From: an uncultured Candidatus Melainabacteria bacterium
Lineage (GTDB): Bacteria; Cyanobacteriota; Vampirovibrionia; Gastranaerophilales; Gastranaerophilaceae
Length of the DNA: 64,000 nt
Direction of reading: 5' to 3'
NCBI GenBank assembly: GCA_934757155.1
Contig: CAKVLI010000001.1
Location: 1-64,000, forward strand
Shown here: piece by piece, positions 26,980-34,941 of the stretch
Layout: the number at the start of each line of letters is the position of its first letter
How positions within the stretch are numbered: the stretch's first letter is position 1
The notes under the pieces: generated by a model
What the model was told of the DNA's origin: nothing
Database searches by the model: none
The model's input: the letters and a program-made list of their open reading frames with translations, nothing else
Position numbers and translations under genes: made by a program

Positions 26980-28143
26980 TTAAGATTTTCCTTTTATTTT
27001 TTGTAAACTTAAAAATTCATTTCTTAGTCTCTGTGCAATATTTTCATTTTGTTCTAATAAGTATATCTTATCTGGACAAGTTATATCTTTATTTTCTTCA
27101 CTATTTCCACAGCCATCATAGAAGAAAAAATAATCCTTATAAATATCATATTGTGAATTTTTATTTACGATTCTTTGAATAAAATATTCAAAAGAATTTT
27201 TTATATGATAAAAAAAAGTTACTTGCCTATAGCAACCACCACAACTAGAATTAAAGTCTATTTCGTCAATAGTTTTTCCTCTATTTGATAAATTTGCATT
27301 ATTAACAAAAACATGAATATCTTCATAGTTGTCAGGATCATAGTATAACCAGTCAGTCTTAGGGTGTAGTATATAATATCTACCCTTATCACAAATATAT
27401 AAACTTTCATTTTTTAATATTGTAGTATGGTATTTATATTTAAGTAATGTTTCGTATGAATTCCCTATTGAATGAGCAAAAACGACATCTGCATGTTCGT
27501 GTAAACCATAATCACTCATATTAGGAGGAATTGTGTACTCAAAAGTGAATTCTGGAAATGAAATGTAATACCATATACAAACTCTCCTCACTTCATCATA
27601 ATTATATTCCCAATTTTTATAATCTTGCACATAGATCTCTAGTCGTTCTTTGGGTGACAAAAGTAATCCAAAGCGTTCACGCCACATATCTGCAATTTGA
27701 CTTTCTGTTGCAGTTTGGTCTATAGGTGTATTTACAGAACCATTTCTGGTATAAATAACACCAGCCCTTATTGTCTTATGTTTTGTTTTAATTTGTTTGT
27801 CTTTAAGTAAATAGTAAGGCCTATTAACACTTTTTTTAATTATTATAATATCAATTTCATTACCTAAGATATTTAATGTTTCTATTCTTACTACGGGAAT
27901 TCTATTAAAATTGGCATTACACAATAAATTACAGAGGTTATCTTGATTAAGACGATTTTTAGATATGTCACAAAATTGCTTTTGCTCTTCATTATATCCA
28001 ATAATTATATATCGATCAGAATTTACATCAGAATTTGCCATGCAAAGAATATCTAAAATTAAACAACCTGTGTCTTCATACCATTCTTGTTTAAAATCTA
28101 AATAGTCACTTTCATGTTCTTGCAACAATATTTCTAATTTCAT
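26980..28143 (-). CDS. AlbA_2/Schlafen-type putative DNA-binding protein
   Basis: The N-terminal 150 residues follow the AlbA_2 (Schlafen-like) pattern: E-S-D-Y-L-D-F-K-Q-E near residue 15, DILCMANSDVNSDRYIIIGY (about 30-50), a central NRIPVVRIETL strand, and IRAGVIYTRNGSVNTPI near 125-140. In bacteria this domain occurs in regulators and in phage-defence proteins. The C-terminal 240 residues are unassigned and rich in Tyr, Asp and Cys. TATAAT ends six bases before ATG 28143 and there is no Shine-Dalgarno, suggesting a leaderless mRNA. It lies downstream of HicAB on the same strand. Confidence 0.75.
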   Translation of the reverse strand: MKLEILLQEHESDYLDFKQEWYEDTGCLILDILCMANSDVNSDRYIIIGYNEEQKQFCDISKNRLNQDNLCNLLCNANFNRIPVVRIETLNILGNEIDIIIIKKSVNRPYYLLKDKQIKTKHKTIRAGVIYTRNGSVNTPIDQTATESQIADMWRERFGLLLSPKERLEIYVQDYKNWEYNYDEVRRVCIWYYISFPEFTFEYTIPPNMSDYGLHEHADVVFAHSIGNSYETLLKYKYHTTILKNESLYICDKGRYYILHPKTDWLYYDPDNYEDIHVFVNNANLSNRGKTIDEIDFNSSCGGCYRQVTFFYHIKNSFEYFIQRIVNKNSQYDIYKDYFFFYDGCGNSEENKDITCPDKIYLLEQNENIAQRLRNEFLSLQKIKGKS

Positions 28144-28149
28144 ATAATA

Positions 28150-28155
28150 ATTATA
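28150..28155 (-). promoter_or_regulatory. -10 box for a leaderless AlbA_2 mRNA
   Basis: Minus-strand TATAAT is separated by six bases (TATTAT) from ATG 28143. No TG extension and no Shine-Dalgarno are present. Confidence 0.5.
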
Positions 28156-28181
28156 AGTTAAAATTGATGCTTTTTATAAAT

Positions 28182-28589
28182 TTAAGCATTTGAAAATTTA
28201 GTATATAGTTTTTTATTCTTTTTATCTTTACAATTATTCTCTTTTACAAAATCCGTAAAGATATTAATAATTAGTTTATTTAAACTTATATTTTCTATTT
28301 CTGCAATTTCTGCTAATGCTTGATGGATTGTAGCACCTGTTCTTACATTAAAACTACCACTATATGCCTTTTGCGGATTTTTACCTAATTCTTTACAAGT
28401 TTCTAAATACTCATCCACCATTCCTTTGAAAGAGTTTTCTAATTCTTCTATTGTATTACCCTCAAACATTATTAAATCATCAATAAATAAAATTTTTCCA
28501 TAAAGAAATTTTTCTGTTAAATCATATTCAACAGAACCAATATAATTTTTATATTTTAATACGTTATTAGTTTTATCTTTCATAATCAT
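28182..28589 (-). CDS. hicB: HicB-family antitoxin
   Basis: HicB neutralises HicA and represses the operon. The 135-aa product has the partially degraded RNase-H-like N-terminal domain (Y-x-G-S-V-E-Y, then GKILFIDDLIMFEGNTIEEL, about 15-50) and a C-terminal ribbon-helix-helix: GSFNVRTGATIHQALAEIAE followed by ISLNKLIINIF. The gene begins two bases after hicA and has an AAGGA upstream. A Lys-rich tail extends beyond the usual C-terminus. Start is ATG 28589 or 28583. Confidence 0.88.
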   Translation of the reverse strand: MIMKDKTNNVLKYKNYIGSVEYDLTEKFLYGKILFIDDLIMFEGNTIEELENSFKGMVDEYLETCKELGKNPQKAYSGSFNVRTGATIHQALAEIAEIENISLNKLIINIFTDFVKENNCKDKKNKKLYTKFSNA

Positions 28590-28591
28590 AA

Positions 28592-28846
28592 TTATATTAA
28601 TCCATTCCTTTCTAATTTTTCTATTATCTCATCGATTATATAACTTTTAATAATATTTTTAGGATGAGGCTTGTGGAACATTATCATATCATTATCATTA
28701 TTTTTAAACTTTTTCCTTGAGCCACTTGTTTTACCAGTTGCAATTTCAACATAGCCATAGAACTTCATAATTTGTATAAGCTCCTCATATGTTAAATCTT
28801 TGGGTTTGCTCAAAAATTTGTTTATTAATTTATCTACTTTAGTCAT
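28592..28846 (-). CDS. hicA: HicA-family toxin (mRNA interferase)
   Basis: HicA is a small double-stranded-RNA-binding-fold ribonuclease that blocks translation. The 84-aa product has the G-S-R-K-K-F-K-N strand and an MFHKPHPKNI segment whose first His is the expected catalytic residue, then IIEKLERNGLI. I chose ATG 28846 because homologous sequence starts there and a -10 box ends six bases upstream; an upstream in-frame start at 28870 lies within the promoter. The toxin-first order and two-base gap to hicB are typical. Confidence 0.88.
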   Translation of the reverse strand: MTKVDKLINKFLSKPKDLTYEELIQIMKFYGYVEIATGKTSGSRKKFKNNDNDMIMFHKPHPKNIIKSYIIDEIIEKLERNGLI

Positions 28847-28852
28847 ACTAAC

Positions 28853-28863
28853 ATAATAACATA
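28853..28863 (-). promoter_or_regulatory. extended -10 promoter for leaderless hicA
   Basis: Minus-strand TATGTTATTAT (TG-extended TATTAT) ends six bases before ATG 28846. There is no Shine-Dalgarno. The predicted transcription start coincides with the hicA start codon. Confidence 0.5.
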
Positions 28864-29412
28864 AAGTCAAAAATTTTGCAACTAAAAAATAGTTGCATTT
28901 TGTATTTTGTTTTATAATTTTATAATTAAACTATATTGACAAGCAAAGAAACAAAACTTTTGAATAAAAAAATTAAAATTATCAAAACGCTAAAAAAGTA
29001 TACTGGCTTTATAAACAATAGCAATCTAATAACGAAAAAATATTTTTTTTAAATTATTTATTATCGAACCGTATTTTGAAAGGCGAAAAAGTAAGCTATT
29101 ATAACTGACCTTTCTCTTATTTCGCCAATTTTGACTCTTGTTGAAAAAAACACCGAACGCTATAAAGTGCTTCGCACTTGCCGGTCTTGTCTCCTGCTAG
29201 GCGTAAATAAAAAAAGATAGCACAAGCTTTGCCTGCCGCGATTGTCTTGGATTTTTTGCGTTAAACGAGTCTTCGTATTTTGTTTCAAGATTGCATCTTT
29301 CACAAAATTACTCCGCCCTCAGCTCACTCGCGCTCGAACGCAAAATACGTTCTCTTCCTGAGACAAAGCGTAGATTAAAGAGGATGAAACAAATGTTTCA
29401 TCCTCTTTAATC
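28864..29412. other. non-coding stretch at the island's right end
   Basis: About 550 bases without a convincing gene. It holds an AT-rich half (28864-29100); a hairpin AAGTGC-TTC-GCACTT near 29168-29182; a 13-base copy of the tRNA-Arg 3' portion (GCCTGCCGCGATT, 29231-29243, also at 29416-29428); the right 66-bp direct repeat; and the 23-bp inverted repeat next to the tRNA. It looks like layered remnants of integration at the tRNA site. Confidence 0.6.
29326..29391 (+). repeat. right 66-bp direct repeat (putative att site)
   Basis: 65 of 66 bases match 26034-26099. Its last 23 bases also form the left arm of the inverted repeat adjoining tRNA-Arg. Confidence 0.9.
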
Positions 29413-29417
29413 TACGC
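29368..29417. repeat. perfect 23-bp inverted repeat overlapping the tRNA-Arg 3' end
   Basis: The left arm 29368-29390 (GCGTAGATTAAAGAGG plus ATGAAAC) is the exact reverse complement of the right arm 29395-29417, with a four-base loop AAAT. The right arm includes the last five bases of the tRNA gene. Transcribed with the tRNA, it would form a long stable hairpin just after the tRNA, without a T-run. Confidence 0.9.
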
Positions 29418-29486
29418 CTGCCGCGATTCGAACGCGGGACCCTCTGCTTAGAAGGCAGATGCTCTATCCAGCTGAGCTACAGACGC
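29413..29486 (-). tRNA. tRNA-Arg (anticodon TCT)
   Basis: The minus strand folds as a cloverleaf: acceptor GCGTCTG (with G-T pairs to CAGGCGT), TA at 8-9, D-loop GCTCAGCTGGATAGAGC, anticodon loop CTTCTAA giving TCT, and T-arm with GTTCGAATC. The discriminator is A73 (29413). CCA is not encoded. The short variable loop is class I. It reads AGA codons, and is the apparent integration target of the neighbouring island. Confidence 0.95.
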
Positions 29487-29586
29487 TTATCTGTATTCAC
29501 CGTCCTGTTCACCAAGCACCACTCGACTCGGCTCACATAACTAAAATAACACATCAATCTTTTTTTGCAAGCTACTCCTTGCAATT

Positions 29587-30363
29587 CTACATCCTCACCA
29601 ATTTTTCTATATCCACCGACTTACCCTTCAAATCTTCTCGGGGCATTGATTTTTGTAGAAAATCCAATGTCCCTCTTATATTCTTGCGTGTAATTATCAT
29701 TGGCACAATCATATCATTTGGGTCACAATAACTATCTACCAAATAAGGTTTTGACGTCCTCCGTTCTAACTTTTCTCGCTTTTCTCCCAAAAACTCAAAT
29801 CCCAGTGATTCGTAGAAAAATTGAGCATAAGAATTTTCCGGAAGCTCGGATTTTACATACACATCTCTTATCCTATCACCCTTCAAAGTTTTGAAAAACT
29901 CACCCACAAGAGCCTTCCCAACTCCCCTAATTCCGCCAATGTCCTTTGTTCCCCAGGTCACAAGCCAATCCAACTCTCCCTCATTTTTTGAACTATTGTG
30001 GCGAGAAGTACAGCAAACCTCCCCGTTTTCAGACAGTTTAGGGATATTCGCAACCAACAGCCCACATGGCTTCGAGTCACAAATTCCCATTAAAACCTTA
30101 ACTTTATTAAACCCCTCAAACTTCGACTCAAAAAAAGTCTTTGCCGTCTTCAACGCGCTATCCAAAATAATTTGTTTTATATTTGGAAGATGCGTATCTT
30201 TATCCGCAACATCAATAAACTTGTTAATAAAAGGTGAATCCCGCCGTTCCAAAGCAACTACCGTAAGATTTTTACTCCCTCCACCGGCAGAGGTTTTGCA
30301 GCGCCACCTTGACATCAAGTGCGCTTCAAACTCCGGATTGTAGCTGTTCAACGACACACGCAT
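29587..30363 (-). CDS. GNAT-fold acetyltransferase-like protein
   Basis: The C-terminal part (about 150-205) carries the GNAT core: GGIRGVGKALVGEFFKTL is an acetyl-CoA pyrophosphate-binding Q/R-x-x-G-x-G/A-type loop and helix, followed by the strand RIRDVYVKSEL and SYAQFFYESLGFEFLGE, the usual N-terminal-acetyltransferase ending. The first 100 residues are unassigned. The N-terminus, MRVSLNSYNPEFEAHL, has F12-E-A14, fitting the recurring signature. The sequence before ATG 30363 (TGATAAAAATGATTT) resembles the leaderless promoters. Substrate unknown. Confidence 0.7.
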   Translation of the reverse strand: MRVSLNSYNPEFEAHLMSRWRCKTSAGGGSKNLTVVALERRDSPFINKFIDVADKDTHLPNIKQIILDSALKTAKTFFESKFEGFNKVKVLMGICDSKPCGLLVANIPKLSENGEVCCTSRHNSSKNEGELDWLVTWGTKDIGGIRGVGKALVGEFFKTLKGDRIRDVYVKSELPENSYAQFFYESLGFEFLGEKREKLERRTSKPYLVDSYCDPNDMIVPMIITRKNIRGTLDFLQKSMPREDLKGKSVDIEKLVRM

Positions 30364-30375
30364 AAATCATTTTTA

Positions 30376-31650
30376 TCATTTATTCAGAAAATATTCAACC
30401 CACCTTAACAAATCAGAAATTTCATAAGGTTTTGGCAAATACAAATCCGCCCCCGAATCCAAAATTACAGACTTGTCATGATGTGTTGTAGTCACAATAA
30501 CCTTCGTGTTTACAAAAATCGGAAGGTTCTTTATTCGTCTTAAAAACTCTAATTCACCTAAATCATTTCCGCTATCCATTATGATAATAGAAGGCTGTTC
30601 CGCAGACTCCATATCAAGGTTATCCTGAACATCGTATCCTTGAAGTTCAAGTGCAGTACGAATTAAATACTTCAAAGAATCGTCAGCCTCTCTCACATAG
30701 ACATTGCGTTTTATCAGGTTAGGCAACACAGAATCAGCAGCCGTCAACTTTGTACGCTCAAATGCATAATTTGAACCCGTAGGAATTTTAGCAAGTGACT
30801 TTATTGAAGCCAATTTATTCATAATAGCCTCAACAGACGCGATTCTATCAACCCCTTCTGCAATCCCGCCTATCAGCAAAGATGCGAAATTAGCTCTCAT
30901 GCCGGCATAACGTTCGCCTTTAATAAGCATATATCCACGCTTAGCATCGTTTTCGGAATAAAATTTCGGAACAACTGTATCAAACGCAAAGACTAAAAAG
31001 GAGGCTAGTTTTTCCGCGCTGAATTTGCTTGTTATTATGACAAAATTATATTCATCAACCTGCCCGATAAAATCCGTGTCATCCAATGCTGATTTGACTA
31101 TTGCAACAAATGTTTGAACCAACTTGTCCGCCGCAAGCTCTGTATAAACAGCCTTATAATCTTCCAGATTCTCAATACCCGCAAGCAATACTGCGTTATT
31201 TTCCGCAACCAAAGCTCTTTTCAAGGCTTTTTTTACATATTTATAGTTAGGTAAAAGTGTTTTTGTATCAAGATTTGACTCAACATCTCGTCTCAGATGT
31301 GCCATAATTCTTGTTTTAAACTCATCAATATTTACCGGCTCACTCAAAAAATCATCCGCGCCGCTTTCTAAAACCTTTATCCTGTCCGCAGACTCTGCAG
31401 ATTTTGACAACGCAATAATCACAGGGCGAGTATTATAGGTCAAAGCCCTAATCCTTCCGCAAAAATCCGCAAGACTTTCTTCTATACTGTCGGAGACAAT
31501 AATCATATCAGGTTCAAGCGACTGAATAGATGCCATTCCGTCCTTCAAATTCCGAGCAATAACTGCGCTTACGTCTTTTGAATCAATACATTTTTTGTAT
31601 TTTGCAGGAAGTTCTCTGCGTTTATCAATAATCAAGACCGTTGTGAGCAT
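30376..31650 (-). CDS. REC - degenerate GGDEF - REC response regulator
   Basis: Three domains can be read in 424 aa: a first receiver (1-120) lacking the usual acidic pair and the conserved Lys (LSEPVN replaces x-K-P), a diguanylate-cyclase-like middle (about 135-290) whose GGDEF loop reads VDEYNF, and a second receiver (about 310-424) that retains acidic residues (READDS), a candidate phospho-Asp (IIIMDSG) and PKPYE. So only the second receiver looks phosphorylatable and the cyclase domain should be inactive or act as a sensor. ATG 31650 lies inside the kinase gene's 3' end (19-base overlap), so the kinase at 31632 is the probable partner. Confidence 0.8.
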   Translation of the reverse strand: MLTTVLIIDKRRELPAKYKKCIDSKDVSAVIARNLKDGMASIQSLEPDMIIVSDSIEESLADFCGRIRALTYNTRPVIIALSKSAESADRIKVLESGADDFLSEPVNIDEFKTRIMAHLRRDVESNLDTKTLLPNYKYVKKALKRALVAENNAVLLAGIENLEDYKAVYTELAADKLVQTFVAIVKSALDDTDFIGQVDEYNFVIITSKFSAEKLASFLVFAFDTVVPKFYSENDAKRGYMLIKGERYAGMRANFASLLIGGIAEGVDRIASVEAIMNKLASIKSLAKIPTGSNYAFERTKLTAADSVLPNLIKRNVYVREADDSLKYLIRTALELQGYDVQDNLDMESAEQPSIIIMDSGNDLGELEFLRRIKNLPIFVNTKVIVTTTHHDKSVILDSGADLYLPKPYEISDLLRWVEYFLNK

Positions 31651-32351
31651 TTTAAAGCCTCCTCTTGGTTATAAAACGGAAACTTCAAGAAAAATTCCGT
31701 CCCAACATTAGGTTCACTTTCAAGCCCTATTTCTCCACTCATAGAATTCACAAGGTTCTTAGTAATATAGAGTCCCAAACCGTTTCCTTGAGTTTTGCTT
31801 GTCAAATGGTTTTCAAGCCTTACAAACTTATCAAAAACCTTACTTGAGTCCTCTTTTTTTATTCCGACACCTTGATCTTTCACTCTTATCAAAACCTTTT
31901 CTGAATCAGCAAAAGAAGTTGAAACTTCGACAGTCGAACCGTTTTTAGAATACTTGCAAGCATTGTCCACAAGATTTGTCATAACTTGTTGAAACTTATC
32001 TTCATCCAGTCTAACTTCCGGTAAATGATTATTAAAATGAGAAACAATCTTATAATCAGGATATTTTTGTCTTAATAACTGTAAAACTTTTTCTGTCGCA
32101 TTATTGACGTTAACTGAGCGCATCAAAGGCTTATCTGCATTCATTTTAGAAACTGTTAAAATATTTTCTACAAGATTAATCAATCGGTTTGATTGCTCTT
32201 CTATAATACCTACAAACTTTTTCTTACTCGCTTCATCGAGTTTATCCCAAGAATTCAAAAGTGTTTGAGAAAAACCTCTTATGCTCGTAAGCGGAGTTCT
32301 CAGTTCGTGCGAAACAGTCGCTATAAATTCTTCCTGTATAGAATCTTGCAT
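31632..32351 (-). CDS. soluble sensor histidine kinase (HisKA + HATPase only)
   Basis: The 239-aa protein starts almost directly at the dimerisation helix: His15 in EEFIATVSHELRTPL is the phospho-acceptor. N box (DNACKYSK), G1 box (DQGVGIKKED) and G2 box (GNGLGLYI) follow in order. No transmembrane or PAS domain is present, so it probably senses through partners in the cytosol. Its 3' end overlaps the REC-GGDEF-REC gene by 19 bases, which marks a cognate pair. Confidence 0.93.
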   Translation of the reverse strand: MQDSIQEEFIATVSHELRTPLTSIRGFSQTLLNSWDKLDEASKKKFVGIIEEQSNRLINLVENILTVSKMNADKPLMRSVNVNNATEKVLQLLRQKYPDYKIVSHFNNHLPEVRLDEDKFQQVMTNLVDNACKYSKNGSTVEVSTSFADSEKVLIRVKDQGVGIKKEDSSKVFDKFVRLENHLTSKTQGNGLGLYITKNLVNSMSGEIGLESEPNVGTEFFLKFPFYNQEEALKCSQRS

Positions 32352-32390
32352 ATCAAACCTCGTTTTAACAAAAAGGGAATAAGCTTGCGC

Positions 32391-32624
32391 TTATTCCTCT
32401 GCCATAAATTCTTTTTTAGCTTCTTCAATTGCATCAGACAAAATGTCGAGCTGGTCAGGCGCAAAAGTAACACCTTTCTTTGTCGGCAACCAAGTTGCAC
32501 CGTCGTCTGTCGTATAGAATATTCTCAAATTAAAATAACTTTTTCCTCTGTATTCTGATATAGAAATCTGTAATTGCTCTGTATCTGTTCTTTGAATACT
32601 TGCCAAGATTTTAGCTTCTGCCAT
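32391..32624 (-). CDS. PC4/YdbC-like single-strand DNA-binding protein
   Basis: The 77-aa product matches the transcriptional coactivator p15 (PC4) fold: a strand with EYRGKSYFNLRIFY, a TTDDGATWLPTKKGVTF strand-turn, and a C-terminal helix LDILSDAIEEAKKEF. Bacterial PC4-like proteins bind single-stranded nucleic acids as dimers; their role is not well defined. A Shine-Dalgarno (AGAAGGAGAAA) precedes ATG 32624. It sits upstream of the kinase on the same strand, and is divergent from the hybrid kinase at 32736. Confidence 0.85.
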   Translation of the reverse strand: MAEAKILASIQRTDTEQLQISISEYRGKSYFNLRIFYTTDDGATWLPTKKGVTFAPDQLDILSDAIEEAKKEFMAEE

Positions 32625-32723
32625 AACATTTCTCCTTCTTCTTTACATGGTTGATTATACCATAACTTCCAATTAAGAGCATGTAATAAATGTTAATAAT
32701 TTGTCTAATCGTATTATTTGGGT

Positions 32724-32729
32724 TAATAT
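32724..32729 (+). promoter_or_regulatory. -10 box, possible leaderless start for the REC-PAS kinase
   Basis: TAATAT ends six bases before ATG 32736. The spacer GGGGAT could act as a poor, too-close Shine-Dalgarno, so this case is weaker than the others. Confidence 0.35.
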
Positions 32730-32735
32730 GGGGAT

Positions 32736-34295
32736 ATGAACACGGGGAAGATTGTTGTAGTCGATGATGAAAAAATAGTTACCTCAGCTTTCAGCACACT
32801 GCTAAAGGTTGAAGGATTTTCTGATGCGCATTTTTTCAACTCCCCAAAAGAAGCTTTGGAATTCCTTAAAGACAACACTCCGGATTTAGTTATTTCGGAC
32901 TTTTTGATGCCGGAAATGAACGGACTGGAGTTTTTGAGCGAAGTCAAATCAATGCATCCGGAAGTCAGCAAAATTTTGCTAACAGGTTATGCAGATAAAG
33001 AAAATGCTATTCGCGCAATCAATGAAATCGGATTGTACAGGTATATTGAAAAACCTTGGAACAATGACGATTTAATTATAAACATCAAAAACGGGATTGA
33101 AAGAAGTTATCTTTTAAGCCAATTAAGACAAAAGATTTTGGAACTTCAAGATGCAAAAAAAGAGCTTGAAAAATATTCTCACAATTTGGAACAGATTGTT
33201 GAAGAAAGAACTGCGGATTTGAGACAATCAAATGCTAAACTTGCAGGGATAGTTACATATTGTGCGGACGGGATTGTTATTCTTAATGAGGACGGTATAA
33301 TAGAGCAAGTCAATCCGGCTTGCGAAAACCTAATCGGGCTTGTAAACAACAAGATTATCAAAGCTTCAATAGACAATTTTCTATTCAGTAAAAAAACTTT
33401 TATCTCAAAAGAGCTTCATAAAGTGGAAGAAAATGAGCTTTTCTTGAGAGATTTTTATATCAAAAATCCGCTTAGCGGAATTATCATACCTGTAGAAATA
33501 AGTTTTGCAAGAATAAACCCTGAGAACGATTTCAAGCGTTTTGTCGGTGTAATCCGTGATGTAACCGAGCAGAAAAAAGCCGACAGATTGAGAGATGATT
33601 TTATCGCAACTCTCACTCATGACCTTAGAACACCGCTTTTAGCCGCAATTCAGACTCTTAAATTCTTCTTAGAAGGAGCTTTGGGTGAATTAGACAACAA
33701 GCAAAAATTATTGCTTGCCACAATGCAAAAAAGTAATGAAGATTTGTTAGGACTTGTAAACGCGCTATTAGAGGTTTATAAATATGATGCAGAAAAACTT
33801 GTTTTGAACAAGACTGATTTCAACATTTACGAACTCACAAAACATGTTTACGACGAGTTAAAACCGCTCGCAGACAACAAAAAGATTGATTTTCAAATCG
33901 ATTGTGCGGATAAAGACCTTGAAATAAACGCAGACAGAAGCGAACTGCGCCGTGTTATTTGTAATCTTTGCGGAAACGCAATTAATTACACAGGCGAGGA
34001 AGGTAAGGTTGTAATCACAATAAAATATGAAGGAAATGATTTAATATTCTCTGTTTCAGACAACGGCTGCGGAATTCCGCAAGAGGATATTCCGAATATG
34101 TTCCAAAGATTTTCTCAGGGAACCAGCAAGAAACGTTCTGCAGGAACAGGTTTGGGGCTTTATCTTTCAAGACAAATTATTGAATCTCACGGCGGGAAAA
34201 TATGGTTGGAAAGTGTTTTGAATAAAGGCAGCGAATTTTCGTTCATTCTTACCGATACCGTTGTAAGCAAACCAATTGGAGCAACAAATGATTAA
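32736..34295 (+). CDS. REC-PAS-histidine kinase hybrid
   Basis: The 519-aa protein has an N-terminal receiver (acidic pair Asp10/Asp11, phospho-Asp55 in VISDFLMPEMNG, Lys106 in IEKPW), a coiled-coil linker (about 125-165), a PAS domain (about 165-280, ending FVGVIRDVTEQKKA), HisKA with His295 in ATLTHDLRTPL, and an ATPase domain with NAINYTGE, DNGCGIP and GTGLGLYLS. Putting the receiver first suggests it is itself controlled by an upstream kinase. No membrane segment. The stop overlaps the next response-regulator gene by eight bases. Confidence 0.93.
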   Translation: MNTGKIVVVDDEKIVTSAFSTLLKVEGFSDAHFFNSPKEALEFLKDNTPDLVISDFLMPEMNGLEFLSEVKSMHPEVSKILLTGYADKENAIRAINEIGLYRYIEKPWNNDDLIINIKNGIERSYLLSQLRQKILELQDAKKELEKYSHNLEQIVEERTADLRQSNAKLAGIVTYCADGIVILNEDGIIEQVNPACENLIGLVNNKIIKASIDNFLFSKKTFISKELHKVEENELFLRDFYIKNPLSGIIIPVEISFARINPENDFKRFVGVIRDVTEQKKADRLRDDFIATLTHDLRTPLLAAIQTLKFFLEGALGELDNKQKLLLATMQKSNEDLLGLVNALLEVYKYDAEKLVLNKTDFNIYELTKHVYDELKPLADNKKIDFQIDCADKDLEINADRSELRRVICNLCGNAINYTGEEGKVVITIKYEGNDLIFSVSDNGCGIPQEDIPNMFQRFSQGTSKKRSAGTGLGLYLSRQIIESHGGKIWLESVLNKGSEFSFILTDTVVSKPIGATND

Positions 34296-34941
34296 TGTAC
34301 TATTAGTAGAAGATCACGAGTTATATAGAATGGGCTTGTCCATGGTTTTGGAAAAAGCCGAAGACATCCACCTTGCAGCAGAAGCCATCGACGGTCTTGA
34401 TGGGGTTAAGAAAGCAAGAGAATTTTCTCCCGACGTCATCCTTATGGACATCGGGCTTCCGAATATGGACGGAATTGAAGCTACGCAAAGAATTAAAGAA
34501 TTTTTACCGGATGTTAAGGTGTTGATTTTTACTTCAAGAAACGGGGACAAAGATGTCTTTGAATCCTTCAAAGCCGGCGCTGACGGATATATTATGAAGG
34601 GTGCGTCCCCGGAACAGACAATTACGGCGATTAAATCGGTTTATGAAGGTGTGGGCTGGATTGATCCGGGAATTGCCAAAATAGTCTTTTCTAATCTTCA
34701 AAGACCAACTTTGCCGACTCCTCCGGTTGCTAGCGGAAGCAAAAACAGTTATGGACTAACGGAAAGGGAATTGGATGTACTTGCCCTAATGGTAGAAGGG
34801 CTTTCAAATCCGCAAATTGCAGATAAGCTTGTAATCACAAGAGCAACTGCAAAGGCTCACGTTCACAGCATTTTGCAAAAGTTATGCGCTGCAACAAGAA
34901 CGCAGGCAACAGTTACAGCTATGAAAGAGGGACTTGTATAA
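34288..34941 (+). CDS. NarL/FixJ-family response regulator
   Basis: GGAG eight bases upstream supports ATG 34288. The receiver has Glu8/Asp9, phospho-Asp54 (ILMDIGLPNMDG) and the usual Lys (YIMKGAS). After a Pro-rich linker, the C-terminal LuxR-type HTH (YGLTERELDVLALMVEGLSN, then IADKLVITRATAKAHVHSIL) is intact. It should bind DNA on phosphorylation by the overlapping REC-PAS kinase. The stop TAA overlaps the next gene's ATG by one base. Confidence 0.93.
   Translation: MINVLLVEDHELYRMGLSMVLEKAEDIHLAAEAIDGLDGVKKAREFSPDVILMDIGLPNMDGIEATQRIKEFLPDVKVLIFTSRNGDKDVFESFKAGADGYIMKGASPEQTITAIKSVYEGVGWIDPGIAKIVFSNLQRPTLPTPPVASGSKNSYGLTERELDVLALMVEGLSNPQIADKLVITRATAKAHVHSILQKLCAATRTQATVTAMKEGLV

Larger units (their letters stand above)
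26034..29417. mobile_element. 3.3-kb AT-rich genomic island at tRNA-Arg, no integrase
   Basis: The segment is bounded by two 66-bp direct repeats, the right one immediately beside the 3' end of tRNA-Arg(TCT). Inside are two genes with no recognised family, an AlbA_2 protein and a HicAB toxin-antitoxin pair, all clearly more AT-rich than the surrounding housekeeping genes. The 3'-terminal tRNA bases GCGTA plus the following sequence recur in both repeats, as expected of tRNA-targeted attachment sites. No integrase or recombinase is present, so the element is either mobilised in trans or a decayed remnant. Confidence 0.6.

Noticed and set aside
28864..29412. A CRISPR array or an integrase remnant in the non-coding island end
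   Set aside because: No regularly spaced repeat is present, and no frame shows tyrosine- or serine-recombinase motifs.
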